Source: a bacterium (GTDB lineage: Bacteria; Chloroflexota; Dormibacteria; Dormibacterales; Dormibacteraceae). From it: a stretch of DNA of 64,000 bases. Positions 43,105-51,392 of this stretch are shown here, piece after piece (positions within the stretch are counted from its first letter, which is position 1; each line of letters opens with the position of its first letter). The notes beneath the pieces are model-generated. The model did not search any database. It worked only from the letters and a program-made list of their open reading frames with translations, and had not been told where the DNA came from. The position numbers and the translations under genes were made by a program. Where the stretch lies: positions 62,001-126,000 of the forward strand of contig SCQL01000031.1 of the NCBI GenBank assembly GCA_004299235.1. Direction: 5' to 3'.

Positions 43105-43617
43105 ATGAGTCAGTGGCGGGCTGGGGTCCTGCTCACCCTTGTCCTCTCCGCCGCCGCGGTGGGCGGCGTTCTCGGCTACCGTCATCTGCAGCCGGCACCC
43201 AACCCATCCGCGACCGCACTCGAGCTTGCCCGATTGGATGGCTCGGGTAGCGCACGCCTATCCGACTGGCACGGCACGCCGGTGGTTGTGAACCTCTTCG
43301 CCTCGTGGTGTCCGGCCTGTCTCGCCGAGATGCCCAATTTCGAGCAGGCCTCGCACGACTACGCCGGGCGGCTCGTGGTCGTCGGCGTGGACAGCCAGGA
43401 CACCGCGGCGGTCGGCCTCGCGCTGGCTCGCCAGCTTGGCATCACGTATCCACTGCTGCTCGACACCAGCCACGCGGACCTCTATGCCTCCCTGGGAGGT
43501 CAGGGCATGCCGGTGACCGCGTTCATCGATCGGAACGGCACCGTGCGGCAGGTCTACAGCGGAGAGCTCGATGCCGCGCTCCTACAGCAGCTGATCGACC
43601 AGCTGCTGGGGCCTTGA
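43105..43617 (+). CDS. Second TlpA/ResA-like thioredoxin
   Basis: This 170-aa protein has an N-terminal membrane helix (residues 7-24) and a thioredoxin domain with Cys69-Pro-Ala-Cys72 (LFASWCPACLAEMP) and cis-Pro loop MPVTAFIDRNG. It probably reduces disulfides, or selenenylsulfides of the adjacent DUF3179 protein, on the outer face of the membrane. It diverges from the second DUF3179 gene. Its last 36 bases overlap the end of the convergent anti-sigma gene. Confidence 0.9.
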   Translation: MSQWRAGVLLTLVLSAAAVGGVLGYRHLQPAPNPSATALELARLDGSGSARLSDWHGTPVVVNLFASWCPACLAEMPNFEQASHDYAGRLVVVGVDSQDTAAVGLALARQLGITYPLLLDTSHADLYASLGGQGMPVTAFIDRNGTVRQVYSGELDAALLQQLIDQLLGP

Positions 43618-44322
43618 GGCCAGCAGCTGGGCCCATGTCGCCGTCGATTCGATCGCGGCGGCGGCCTTCCACATCACCGCGCTCGAGGACCCGGTGATCA
43701 CCGCGGTGCCCAGGGCTGAGTGGACGATCAGCACCGGGTGGACGGATGCGCTCCTGGTCTCGACACCCGAGCCTACAGGGGCCTGGCCTTCGAGCCAGCT
43801 CACGCTCACCCGCTCGCCCGCCGGCGCCGAGTACACCACGGTCACGATGTCAGTCGAAGGCACCCGGTCCATCCGCGCCCCGATGACCCGCATCCCGTCC
43901 AATTGGATCGCCGGTAGCCCTCTGCCCGAGGCCCTGAAGCACCATTCCCCAACCTGCGAAGGATCCGTTGACTGGATCTGGAGCGGTTGCGATGAGGCCG
44001 CCACCGCAGCCTGCACCGGATCCGGACGCGAGAGCCCCGACCAGACCGCGGCCACGGCCGCAACCGCCAGCAAAGCCGCGGCAGCCGCGGCGATCGCGGC
44101 TGATCGTCTGGTGCGGACCCAGACGCGCGGGCGTCTTGGAGCGGCGCCGTCGAGGTGCTCGCTCGCCTCGCGAAGCCTCGACGTGAGCAGCCGGTGCGCC
44201 TGAACCTCCCGCGAGCAGTCCGCGCAGTGTTCCACGTGGTCGAGCGTCGCCGCGGGAACAAGCTCGGCCTCACCATCCGCCAGCGCCGCCACGAATTGGC
44301 GATACGGGTCGCAGGCGCTCAC
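43582..44322 (-). CDS. Zinc-finger anti-sigma factor
   Basis: This 246-aa protein has an N-terminal zf-HC2 domain with HVEHCADC (H-x3-C-x2-C), one membrane helix at about 75-95 (Ala/Val-rich), and an extracytoplasmic sensory domain. It starts at GTG directly after the TAG of the ECF sigma gene, the normal sigma/anti-sigma order. It would hold the sigma factor at the membrane until an envelope or redox signal arrives. Confidence 0.85.
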   Translation of the reverse strand: MSACDPYRQFVAALADGEAELVPAATLDHVEHCADCSREVQAHRLLTSRLREASEHLDGAAPRRPRVWVRTRRSAAIAAAAAALLAVAAVAAVWSGLSRPDPVQAAVAASSQPLQIQSTDPSQVGEWCFRASGRGLPAIQLDGMRVIGARMDRVPSTDIVTVVYSAPAGERVSVSWLEGQAPVGSGVETRSASVHPVLIVHSALGTAVITGSSSAVMWKAAAAIESTATWAQLLASRPQQLVDQLL

Positions 44323-44859
44323 CTATCTGCCTCCCGCCAGCCGGGAAATCAAAAGCCGCCGGCCGCGATAAATGCGAGACATGACGGTACCGAGAGGAAT
44401 GCCGAGGATGGACGCGACTTCCGCGTAACTCAGCTCTTCCACGGCCGTCAGGTACACGGGGATCGCGAACGCGGGCGGCAGCGTTCGATAGGCCTCGGCA
44501 ATGCGCCTCAGGTCCGCACGCGCGATGACCCTCGCCTCGACAGGATTGAGGTTGTGATGGTTGGTGCTGGCAGGCTCGACCACGAGCTCCTCGATCGAGA
44601 CGAGGCCGGGCCGCGTCCCGGCCCCACGGAGGACGTTCAAATGGATGTTGCGCATGATCCGGAAGAGCCAGGCCTTGAGATTCGTGCCGGGCTGAAAGCG
44701 CCATTGCGAGGCGAGGGCGCGGACCATCGTCTCCTGCGCCAGGTCTGCCGCCGCCTCTCGGTCGTGCGTCAGCGACCGGGCGAAGCGCACCAGGCGCGGA
44801 TGCAAGCTCGCGATCTGGCCCGCCAGATCACCTCCTGCCTCGACGTTCCTTTCGCTCAC
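44323..44859 (-). CDS. ECF-type RNA polymerase sigma factor
   Basis: This 178-aa protein has sigma region 2 (RLVRFARSLTHDREAAADLAQETMVRALAS, TNLKAWLFRIMRNIHLNVLR) and region 4 (AYRTLPPAFAIPVYLTAVEELSYAEVASILGIPLGTVMSRIYRGRR). No C-terminal extension is present. GTG 44859 is the start because it follows a GGAGGGG site; longer frames are not family-like. Together with the anti-sigma gene it may control the redox genes around it. Confidence 0.9.
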   Translation of the reverse strand: MSERNVEAGGDLAGQIASLHPRLVRFARSLTHDREAAADLAQETMVRALASQWRFQPGTNLKAWLFRIMRNIHLNVLRGAGTRPGLVSIEELVVEPASTNHHNLNPVEARVIARADLRRIAEAYRTLPPAFAIPVYLTAVEELSYAEVASILGIPLGTVMSRIYRGRRLLISRLAGGR

Positions 44860-45050
44860 GGCACCTGGCCCCTCCCACGTTCGAGCCGAGAATACCGACT
44901 CACAGGCATTTCGGGGTCGCGTCGGGTCAATTCCGGCCAGGGCCATTGCCTGCATAACACGGCACCAGGCATAAACTTCCCCCCGCCGGCCGGCGAGGTA
45001 TGTGATCTCCGTCACCAAAGCCGGCGGTCCGGTGGCGCAGCCTACCCGAA

Positions 45051-45467
45051 ATGACCCCACCTGGAGCCGACGAGGCCTGGATCGTCGAGACCTCGCGGGA
45101 CGGCCAAAACTGGCGCTTCTTCGGCAAGGCGTGGGTGCGCCCCGGCGAGTCGCTGATGGTGCACGGACTGCCGGCCTTCCTCCGCTTCAGGCGGGATGGT
45201 GCCGACCAGTGGTCCCCGCCGCTCGAGAGGACCGGCGATCACCCGGTTGCTCTGATCACGCTGGATCCGGCATCACGACGAGAGCTGTGGCCGGAGGAGA
45301 CCCACCGCGGACTCCCAGTTCTTCTGCCGGGCGGCGAGGAAGGCAGGCTGTTGCGCTTCGAGCACAGCGCCGACGGCAGCGAGTGGACGTGGGCCCTCGA
45401 GTTCCGCGGCCGCCGGCGCGAGATCAGTGCATCTGGCCGTTCGGCATCCGGCCGCGGTCTGAGCTGA
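45051..45467 (+). CDS. Hypothetical protein
   Basis: This 138-aa protein (MTPPGADEAWIVETSRDGQNWRFFGKAWVR) is rich in Trp, Arg and Glu. It has no signal peptide or membrane segment and is probably beta-rich, with a repeated DGxxW pattern (SRDGQNWRFF, RRDGADQWSPP, SADGSEWTWA). The codon pattern looks coding. It is divergent from the sigma gene and precedes the peroxiredoxin-like gene. Family unknown. Confidence 0.5.
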   Translation: MTPPGADEAWIVETSRDGQNWRFFGKAWVRPGESLMVHGLPAFLRFRRDGADQWSPPLERTGDHPVALITLDPASRRELWPEETHRGLPVLLPGGEEGRLLRFEHSADGSEWTWALEFRGRRREISASGRSASGRGLS

Positions 45468-45523
45468 TTGTTGAAACCGGCGAAGGTTGGAAGAAGCGGC
45501 CCGTCGCGCACGTTCCCATTGGT

Positions 45524-46120
45524 ATGAGAGACGACATTCGCCCCGGGGCGATATTCCCGGACTTTGAACTGCCCGACCACCGCGGTATTCGTCGCAAGCT
45601 TTCCGATCTACAAGGCGCCGACCCGATGATCCTGGTGCTCTCCCGAGGCGCGTATTGCCCCAAGGATCGGCAGCAGCACCGGCTGCTGGTTGAGCTCGAA
45701 CCCGAGATCCGGGTCGCCTACACCAAGATCGTCACCATTTCCACCGACGGCCTCATGGAACTCAACGAGATGCGGGACGGGGTCGGTGCGCATTGGCCCT
45801 TCCTGTCTGACGTGGGCCGGCGGATCCAAAAGGACCTCGACATCCAGGAATACACCGACCCTCACCACAACCCCATGATCCCCTACACCTTCGTGCTCGA
45901 GCCGGGCCTGGTGATCCACAGCGTGTACAACGGCTACTGGTACTGGGGCCGGCCCTCCAACGACGACCTGCGCCACGACCTGCGCGAGGTCGCCCGCAAG
46001 GTTCGGCTGGATTGGGACCTCGGCGCGCCTGGGCTCCGCGAGGAGTGGGAGAAGGGTGACAAGGCACGCTTCTGGCCTTACGGCAAATCGTTGAAAGAGG
46101 TGTTCGCCCAGAGCGCCTGA
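45524..46120 (+). CDS. Peroxiredoxin-like protein with GAYCPKD active site
   Basis: This 198-aa AhpC/TSA-like protein has GAIFPDFELPDHRG at the start and LVLSRGAYCPKDRQQHRLL around the likely peroxidatic Cys. The typical resolving Cys is not seen, and the active site is an ordinary TGC codon. Later segments (SDVGRRIQKDLDIQEY, IPYTFVLEPGLVIHSVYNGYWYWG) are conserved in a small subfamily. It shows that the organism keeps both Cys and putative Sec versions of this fold. Confidence 0.78.
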   Translation: MRDDIRPGAIFPDFELPDHRGIRRKLSDLQGADPMILVLSRGAYCPKDRQQHRLLVELEPEIRVAYTKIVTISTDGLMELNEMRDGVGAHWPFLSDVGRRIQKDLDIQEYTDPHHNPMIPYTFVLEPGLVIHSVYNGYWYWGRPSNDDLRHDLREVARKVRLDWDLGAPGLREEWEKGDKARFWPYGKSLKEVFAQSA

Positions 46121-46177
46121 CAGCATGTCGCGCCGGCGGTTTCGCGGCTGCGAATGCTGCCGGCGCGAGACTGCACC

Positions 46178-46726
46178 TTAGCTTTCAGCGATGTCGGGAG
46201 CGCTCGCCGCCCGGCGAAAGGCGGACATCACCGCCTCCACCGACGGCCGGTCGTCAGAGCTGGAGCCGGCGTGTTTGAGCGTCAGGTTACCGTGGCGATC
46301 GAACACCAGGTCACCTCCCATCTGGGCCATGTCCAACTGCCTGGGATGCCAGATCTTTCCCTGCAACGCGAAGCGCATGTAGTCCCAGACCACGCGCGGC
46401 GGCGCGATGGCTGAAAGACCCCTGCGTCCGAACCCGAGACTTCGGTAGCTTCGGCGCTCGGGATCGGCCAGCCACAGATAGGGATGCCTAAGCTGCTCCG
46501 CGAAGCGCTTGAGGTGATCAGGACGGGCAAACGAGATGACCGCGACCTGTCCTTTCAAATTGGCGATCTCGAGGTCGAATTCCCGCAACTGCGAGAGATG
46601 CTCCTGGCAATACAGTCAACCCAGGTAGCGGAGCAGGACCAGGATGGTCGGAGCGCCCAGCAGCCGGCGCGCGGCAAAGACATCTCCATCCAGGGTCCGA
46701 AGGTCGAAGGCAAGGTCGACCTTCAT
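46178..46726 (-). CDS. PRXL2/AhpC-TSA_2-like selenoprotein with in-frame TGA (UxxC)
   Basis: Read from ATG 46726 with TGA 46618-46616 as Sec, this is a 182-aa thioredoxin-fold protein: MKVDLAFDLRTLDGDVFAARRLL, then ILVLLRYLGULYCQEHLSQLREFD, with Sec37 and Cys40. AhpC-TSA_2 proteins have RxFGCPFCREHLxQL at this place. The downstream half (VWDYMRFALQGKIWHPRQLDMAQMGGDLVFDRHGNL) matches that family. Read without Sec, the downstream part would need a TTG start in mid-domain. GTG 46771 is an alternative start. The hairpin after the TGA is weak by eye. Confidence 0.8.
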
Positions 46727-46823
46727 CCAACGTCCGATCCCACGCCTGGCCCAACGTAACAGCTTTGTCACATTGCATCGCTACGGTCACCTCATCTGGA
46801 AACCAGTCATTGGAGGTGACTCG

Positions 46824-47282
46824 ATGGACTTTCCTTTTCGAACCCAGCAAGGGGCCATGACCCGAAGCATCGTCACCGCGGCTCGCTTGGCCGCCGCGGG
46901 GGCCGTGGCCGCGGCATCCCTGGCGACGGCCGGCGCTCAAAGCGCAATCGCGGCCGAGCCAAGCTTCGGCCACCTGTACCTCAACGGCATCGTCGTCGGC
47001 ACCGTTATTCCGCCGGCACACGTTGAGCCTGGAAGCGGGCGGGACCCGTTCTACGAGGTCACCAACGGCGCCACTGGTCAGCTCGGGATCGCGGGGGTGG
47101 GGCCGGGGCAAGGCGAGTATCACGGCGGCGATTGGGAGGTCTTCACCGTCGCGTTCAACGCCGGGCACACGCCTTATCTGCTGACCTCGGCCGCAGCCGT
47201 TGCGTCGGCGGCGACTGCCGGCGACGTGATGGTCAAGCGCCAGCCGGGCCAGGACTTCCGGTGTCCGATCACAGCCGGTTGA
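46824..47282 (+). CDS. Secreted protein of unknown function
   Basis: This 152-aa protein starts at ATG 46824 after GGAGGTGA. It has a long Ala-rich signal peptide (SIVTAARLAAAGAVAAASLATAGAQSAIAAEP) with a likely AxA cleavage site near residue 41, and a short Gly-rich mature part (GHLYLNGIVVGTVIPPAHVEPGSGRDPFYEV). No known domain is recognised. It ends just before a terminator. Confidence 0.65.
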   Translation: MDFPFRTQQGAMTRSIVTAARLAAAGAVAAASLATAGAQSAIAAEPSFGHLYLNGIVVGTVIPPAHVEPGSGRDPFYEVTNGATGQLGIAGVGPGQGEYHGGDWEVFTVAFNAGHTPYLLTSAAAVASAATAGDVMVKRQPGQDFRCPITAG

Positions 47283-47300
47283 GGAACTGATCCGAGGGGG

Positions 47301-47322
47301 GGCCGGCGTTCAGCCGGCCTTC
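47301..47322 (+). terminator. Hairpin terminator
   Basis: GGCCGGC, loop GTTCA, GCCGGCC, then TTCC forms a seven-base perfect stem 19 bases after the stop of the secreted protein gene. Confidence 0.6.
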
Positions 47323-47339
47323 CGCCGTGGCACTCTTGA

Positions 47340-48068
47340 GTGCGGCGAGAGACGGTGGTTGATGACAGCGTGACCGAGGGGGCCTCGCTCCAGGAGCTGA
47401 TCCTGGTCGTCGACGACGACCCGAAGATCGCAGTCCTGGTCGAGCTCTATCTGACTCGCGCCGGGTACCGGGTTGCGGTCGCGGGCGACGGCAGGGCCGC
47501 TGTGCGGCTGCTGCGCGAGAGCGAGCCTGCGCTGGTCGTCCTGGACCTCATGCTTCCCGAGCTCGACGGCCGCGCCGTGGCTCGCGTCGCGCGCGAGGAA
47601 GCTCATATCCCGATCGTGATGCTTTCGGCGTTGAGCTCGATCGCGGACCGGGTATCCGGCCTTGAGGCCGGGGCCGATGACTATGTCGCCAAGCCGTTCG
47701 CGCCCTCCGAGCTCGTGGCCAGGGTTCGTTCCGTGCTGCGTCGAGCGCGCCCGCCCGCGCCCTCTGGTGGGCTCCGCCGCGGCAGGCTGGCTCTGGATCT
47801 CGATCGCCACCGCGTAGAGGTCGCCGGCTTGGGCGTCGAGCTGAGTGCGGTCGAGTTCGAACTGCTGGCGTCCCTGGTCATCGCCCAGGGACGTGTTCTG
47901 ACTCGCGACCAGCTCGTCGATCGCCTCCATCCCCACGGCGACGGGATCCAGGGCCGCAGCATCGACGTCTACATAAAGCGACTGCGCGCCAAGCTCGGCG
48001 ACGACCCGACGGAGCCCCGTTTCGTGGAAACCGTGCGGGCCGTGGGCTACCGCGCGGGGACGGGCTGA
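47340..48068 (+). CDS. OmpR/PhoB-family response regulator
   Basis: This 242-aa regulator has a receiver domain (LILVVDDDPKIAVLVELYLTRAGY, phospho-acceptor in LVVLDLMLPELDG, Lys in DDYVAKPFAPSEL) and a winged-helix output domain (GRVLTRDQLVDRLHP, RSIDVYIKRLRAKLGDDP, VRAVGYRAG). GTG 47340 and GTG 47370 are both possible starts; the latter trims a non-conserved ten-residue end. The stop shares one base with the kinase ATG. Confidence 0.92.
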   Translation: MRRETVVDDSVTEGASLQELILVVDDDPKIAVLVELYLTRAGYRVAVAGDGRAAVRLLRESEPALVVLDLMLPELDGRAVARVAREEAHIPIVMLSALSSIADRVSGLEAGADDYVAKPFAPSELVARVRSVLRRARPPAPSGGLRRGRLALDLDRHRVEVAGLGVELSAVEFELLASLVIAQGRVLTRDQLVDRLHPHGDGIQGRSIDVYIKRLRAKLGDDPTEPRFVETVRAVGYRAGTG

Positions 48069-49183
48069 TGCCCGCGCGGATCAACACCATCGCGGCCCGC
48101 ATCGCGCTGGCGGCTATCGCCATCGCCGTCCTGGTGGCCGGGGTCGTGGTGGGCGGCGTGCTCCTAATCGGCCGGGCCACATTCGAGGCGCTCATGGCGC
48201 AGCACGGTACCGCCGCCGCGACCTCGTATGCGATGTTCGACGCATCGGTCACCCGAGTCGTCGTCATCGCCGCGGCGATCGCCCTGGTGGGAGCGTTGGC
48301 GCTTGCCTTTGTGGCGGCGCGACTGATCGAACAACCGCTGGCCGAGGTCGCCCAAGCAGCTCGAAGGGTCGCGACCGGCAGCTTCGGCGTCCGGGTTACC
48401 CGGCCTCGATCGCGCGAGCTCGCGTCCCTTGCCGACTCGTTCAACCAGATGGCCGCCGCCCTCGAGGACCAGGAGCGGCACCGCCGCGATCTGATCCTCA
48501 ACTTCGCCCATGAGCTGCGCACTCCCCTGACCAACCTTCATGGCTACCTCAGCGCGATGAGCGAAGGCGTGGTCGCCGCGGGGCCCGGCTCCTATGCCTC
48601 CCTGCAGGAGGAGGTCGACCGCTTACGCAGGCTCTCACGCTCGCTTGACATCCTGGCGGATGGGGGTCGCCCGAGCGCCGATCTGGTCGAGGTTGACCTG
48701 ATCCCAATTCTCACCGGCCTCGTCGATTTGCATCGCCCGGCGTTCGCCGGCCGCGGCCTCCATGTGGAGACACGATTGCCACCCCGGCTGCGGGCGCGCG
48801 CCAACGCCGACGCGCTGGCGCAGATCCTCAGCAACCTGCTCCAGAACGCGGGTCGCTACACACCGCAGGGCGGAACCGTCCTGGTGCATGCCCAGACCGA
48901 GCAGGACAGCGTTCTCGTGTCGATCGCCAACTCCGGAGACGGCATCCCGTCAGAAGATCTGATCCACGTGTTTGAACGGTTCTATCGAGTCGATAAGTCG
49001 CGCGATCTCGACCGTGGTGGCGCCGGGATCGGTCTCGCGGTCGTCAAGGAGCTGGTCGAGGCGGCCGGCGGGCGCGTCGGCGTCGAGTCGCGGCCGGGCC
49101 AGACCCTTTTCTGGTTCAGGCTGCCGAGCTGGTCAGCACCCTTCGGCGCGCCCGACCCGACCGCTCTCCGCCGCCCGCCGTGA
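48068..49183 (+). CDS. Membrane sensor histidine kinase
   Basis: This 371-aa kinase has two membrane helices (about 10-36 and 62-84) with only a short outside loop of about 25 residues. A HAMP domain (85-137) follows, then a HisKA domain with the phospho-acceptor in NFAHELRTPLTNLHGYL, and an ATPase domain with N, G1 and G2 boxes (NLLQNAGRYTP, GDGIPSE, GGAGIGLAVVKELV). The small outside loop suggests intramembrane sensing. It is coupled to the OmpR-type gene. Confidence 0.92.
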   Translation: MPARINTIAARIALAAIAIAVLVAGVVVGGVLLIGRATFEALMAQHGTAAATSYAMFDASVTRVVVIAAAIALVGALALAFVAARLIEQPLAEVAQAARRVATGSFGVRVTRPRSRELASLADSFNQMAAALEDQERHRRDLILNFAHELRTPLTNLHGYLSAMSEGVVAAGPGSYASLQEEVDRLRRLSRSLDILADGGRPSADLVEVDLIPILTGLVDLHRPAFAGRGLHVETRLPPRLRARANADALAQILSNLLQNAGRYTPQGGTVLVHAQTEQDSVLVSIANSGDGIPSEDLIHVFERFYRVDKSRDLDRGGAGIGLAVVKELVEAAGGRVGVESRPGQTLFWFRLPSWSAPFGAPDPTALRRPP

Positions 49184-49188
49184 TCCTT

Positions 49189-49485
49189 TCAGTGGGTGTG
49201 GGCGCTGTGCACGACGTCGCCATCGTGCCACTCGGGCTCCGATTCGAGCAGCTTCACGAGCTCGCCGAACCATTCGTTCTGGATCGGGTCGTCGGCGTTC
49301 TTCTTGTAGCTCGACTCGTCGCGGAAGACGACCGAGATCCAGTACTCCTCAGGGTCATTCTTGCTGCGGTAGATGTTGGTGGCCATCCAGCCGTCGACGT
49401 GCCGGCTCTCGAATTTCCGGCTCAGGTCATCCAGCGCTGATCCCATCCCCTGTTTGACGCGCATCCGTGCGACGGTGCCGAACAT
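49189..49485 (-). CDS. Antibiotic-biosynthesis-monooxygenase-fold protein
   Basis: This 98-aa protein (MFGTVARMRVKQGMGSALDDLSRKF, ATNIYRSKNDPEEYWISVVFRDESSYKKNAD) has the dimeric ferredoxin-like ABM fold. Members act as small monooxygenases, heme-degrading enzymes or have no known activity. It converges with the kinase gene with five bases between. Confidence 0.78.
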   Translation of the reverse strand: MFGTVARMRVKQGMGSALDDLSRKFESRHVDGWMATNIYRSKNDPEEYWISVVFRDESSYKKNADDPIQNEWFGELVKLLESEPEWHDGDVVHSAHTH

Positions 49486-49648
49486 CGCTATACCCCCAAT
49501 TTCACGGGTTGGCCGGACGTCACCAGTCTAGGCAGGCGAACGTCTTTCGGGGCAGAGTTGACGTTTGCCCTCCTCGCCTCCATCGTTGCCCCTGATTCCG
49601 TGGAGCGGAGGCCGCCGGCCCCCGCTCCTGGCCTCGGTCACGAAGGGC

Positions 49649-51331
49649 TTACGGGAAAATGTTCGACGCGTAGTCGCTCTGGATCTCCTGGGCGGCTCGT
49701 TTGCCCTCCTCCGCGCCGCCTTCCATGAATCCCTGGAAGTTGAGGGAGCAGTGCTCGCCGGCGAAGTGGCACTTGCCGGAGCGCAATTTCTCCGAGCCGG
49801 TGATCGTCGTGTACTGACCGACCTTGTAGCACGCGTAGGAGCCCAGAAGGTTGGGGTTGCGCCAGGGAGTGTCCAGGGTCACCCGCCCGTTCCACAGAGG
49901 CGTGATGCCGGGGTAGACCGGCTCGAGCTGGGACAGGAAGTTCTTGGCGTAGCTCGCAAGGGAAGCAGAATCGTCCCTGGTGAAGGAGGTCCCGATCGTC
50001 CCTCCGGTGTATTGGACCTGAAGGCCTGTGCTGCCTGACTGCCCGCGCGTGACGTCCCAGCTGGTCTGGTAGCCGGTGTCGACGTAAGTGGTGCCATTGT
50101 TGGCGATGCCCCATGGCTGCCCGGACTGGTTCCACAGGCGCGAGTTGAACTGGAGATGGAGCTTGGAGTTGGTCCCGTAGCCGAGATTGTTGATGGCGTT
50201 GGTCTTGAGGGGGTCGAATCCGGCAGCGCCGAAGTTGAGCCCGCGCAGCACGGAGAACGGGAGGCTCAGGATGACCCGGTCGAAGACCTGTGTGAACGTG
50301 GTGTTGCCCTGAGCAAAAGTCAGTGTGTAGGTGCCGTCGGCGTTCAGCGCGACGGCTGTCATCTTGGTGTTGAGGTTGATCGTGCACTGCGGCGACCGGG
50401 TGGTCAGCAGATTGGCGATGGCCACCGGAAGCTGCTGATTTCCTCCGGTGATGTGAAAGCGCTCGTCGGACGTGCCGAAGATGGAGAACTTGACAGGCTT
50501 CGGCTGAAAGCCGAGCAGGTAGACGATGTTGAGCGAGCTCTGCGCCGTTGAATCCAATCCAAACTCGGTGGCGTAGGAAACGTCGATCAGCTGGCCCATG
50601 GGCGAGGTGTGCCCGCCCGGCACCCGGCTCTCGATCCACTGGTAGTTGCTCATGTTGTCCAGGGCCTGGCCGGCTGCGGTAAAGCTGTTGTAGAGGGTCG
50701 GGAAGGGCGCCGACTTGATGTCGCTCTGGAGCGCGTTGTAGACCGGTCCGAAGTCGGTGACGGCCTGGGAGTACGGGTAGTACTTGTTGAAGAAGAAGTA
50801 GAGGTCGGTGGATCCGCTCGGCTGCGCCGCCAGAAGGTCGGTGGTCGCCAGGTTGAAGCGCGTGGCCAGGTTGAGGAGCGTCGTGTGGTTGGTGTCGATC
50901 AGCTCACCACAGTGCTCACTGACCTGGCCGTTGGCCCAGCTGGTGGTGTCGGAGTGCATTCGCCCGCCGATGTATCCGGAGGCTTCATAGATCGTGGAGG
51001 CATAAGCCGGGACCTTGGGAGGGTTACCGTCCTGCAGCTGTAGCGCCGCGCTGAGCCCGGCGATGCCGGCACCGATGACGGCAATCCGAGGCGTGGTCGC
51101 GGCAGCCGCCTGCAGCGCCCGGCCCAGGACCTGCGGGCCCGCCAGCGCGCCCGCGGCGGCGATCGCCCCGCCGGCCTTGATCAGCTCGCGGCGGGTGAGG
51201 ATCGCCTTGCGCTGCTGCTCGTGTCGCTCCGCCTGCACCTCCTGCACGCTGCAGCCGGCTTGTTCGGCATCGGCGTAGTCACGATAGAGTCCTTGCAGGA
51301 AAGCCATCAGCGGGGTTCGTGCTCGTGGCAT
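49649..51331 (-). CDS. Flavin-containing amine oxidase, probably Tat-exported
   Basis: This 560-aa protein has a FAD motif PRIAVIGAGIAGLSAALQL at about 80-98 and EASGYIGGRMHSD, the MAO/LSD-type GGR segment. The end has HFAGEHCSLNFQGFMEGGAEEGKRAA. The N-terminus contains LTRRELIKAGGAIAAAGALAGP, a twin-Arg plus hydrophobic stretch fitting a Tat signal but placed after a 45-residue extension. It would oxidise amines outside the cell membrane. The downstream-coded APC permease and PucR suggest amine or amino acid use. Confidence 0.85.
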   Translation of the reverse strand: MPRARTPLMAFLQGLYRDYADAEQAGCSVQEVQAERHEQQRKAILTRRELIKAGGAIAAAGALAGPQVLGRALQAAAATTPRIAVIGAGIAGLSAALQLQDGNPPKVPAYASTIYEASGYIGGRMHSDTTSWANGQVSEHCGELIDTNHTTLLNLATRFNLATTDLLAAQPSGSTDLYFFFNKYYPYSQAVTDFGPVYNALQSDIKSAPFPTLYNSFTAAGQALDNMSNYQWIESRVPGGHTSPMGQLIDVSYATEFGLDSTAQSSLNIVYLLGFQPKPVKFSIFGTSDERFHITGGNQQLPVAIANLLTTRSPQCTINLNTKMTAVALNADGTYTLTFAQGNTTFTQVFDRVILSLPFSVLRGLNFGAAGFDPLKTNAINNLGYGTNSKLHLQFNSRLWNQSGQPWGIANNGTTYVDTGYQTSWDVTRGQSGSTGLQVQYTGGTIGTSFTRDDSASLASYAKNFLSQLEPVYPGITPLWNGRVTLDTPWRNPNLLGSYACYKVGQYTTITGSEKLRSGKCHFAGEHCSLNFQGFMEGGAEEGKRAAQEIQSDYASNIFP

Positions 51332-51392
51332 GGGTCCTGTTCCTCCTATGTGGTCCTGGCTTTAGGTTTTCCGGAAGCGGGGATCTCAGAAG

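Noticed and set aside
28425-46618. Genetic code change (TGA as Trp or Gly) as explanation for the four internal TGAs
   Set aside because: TGA ends many tightly coupled genes here (for example within the nar and ecf operons), and all four internal cases are at one Cys-type position.
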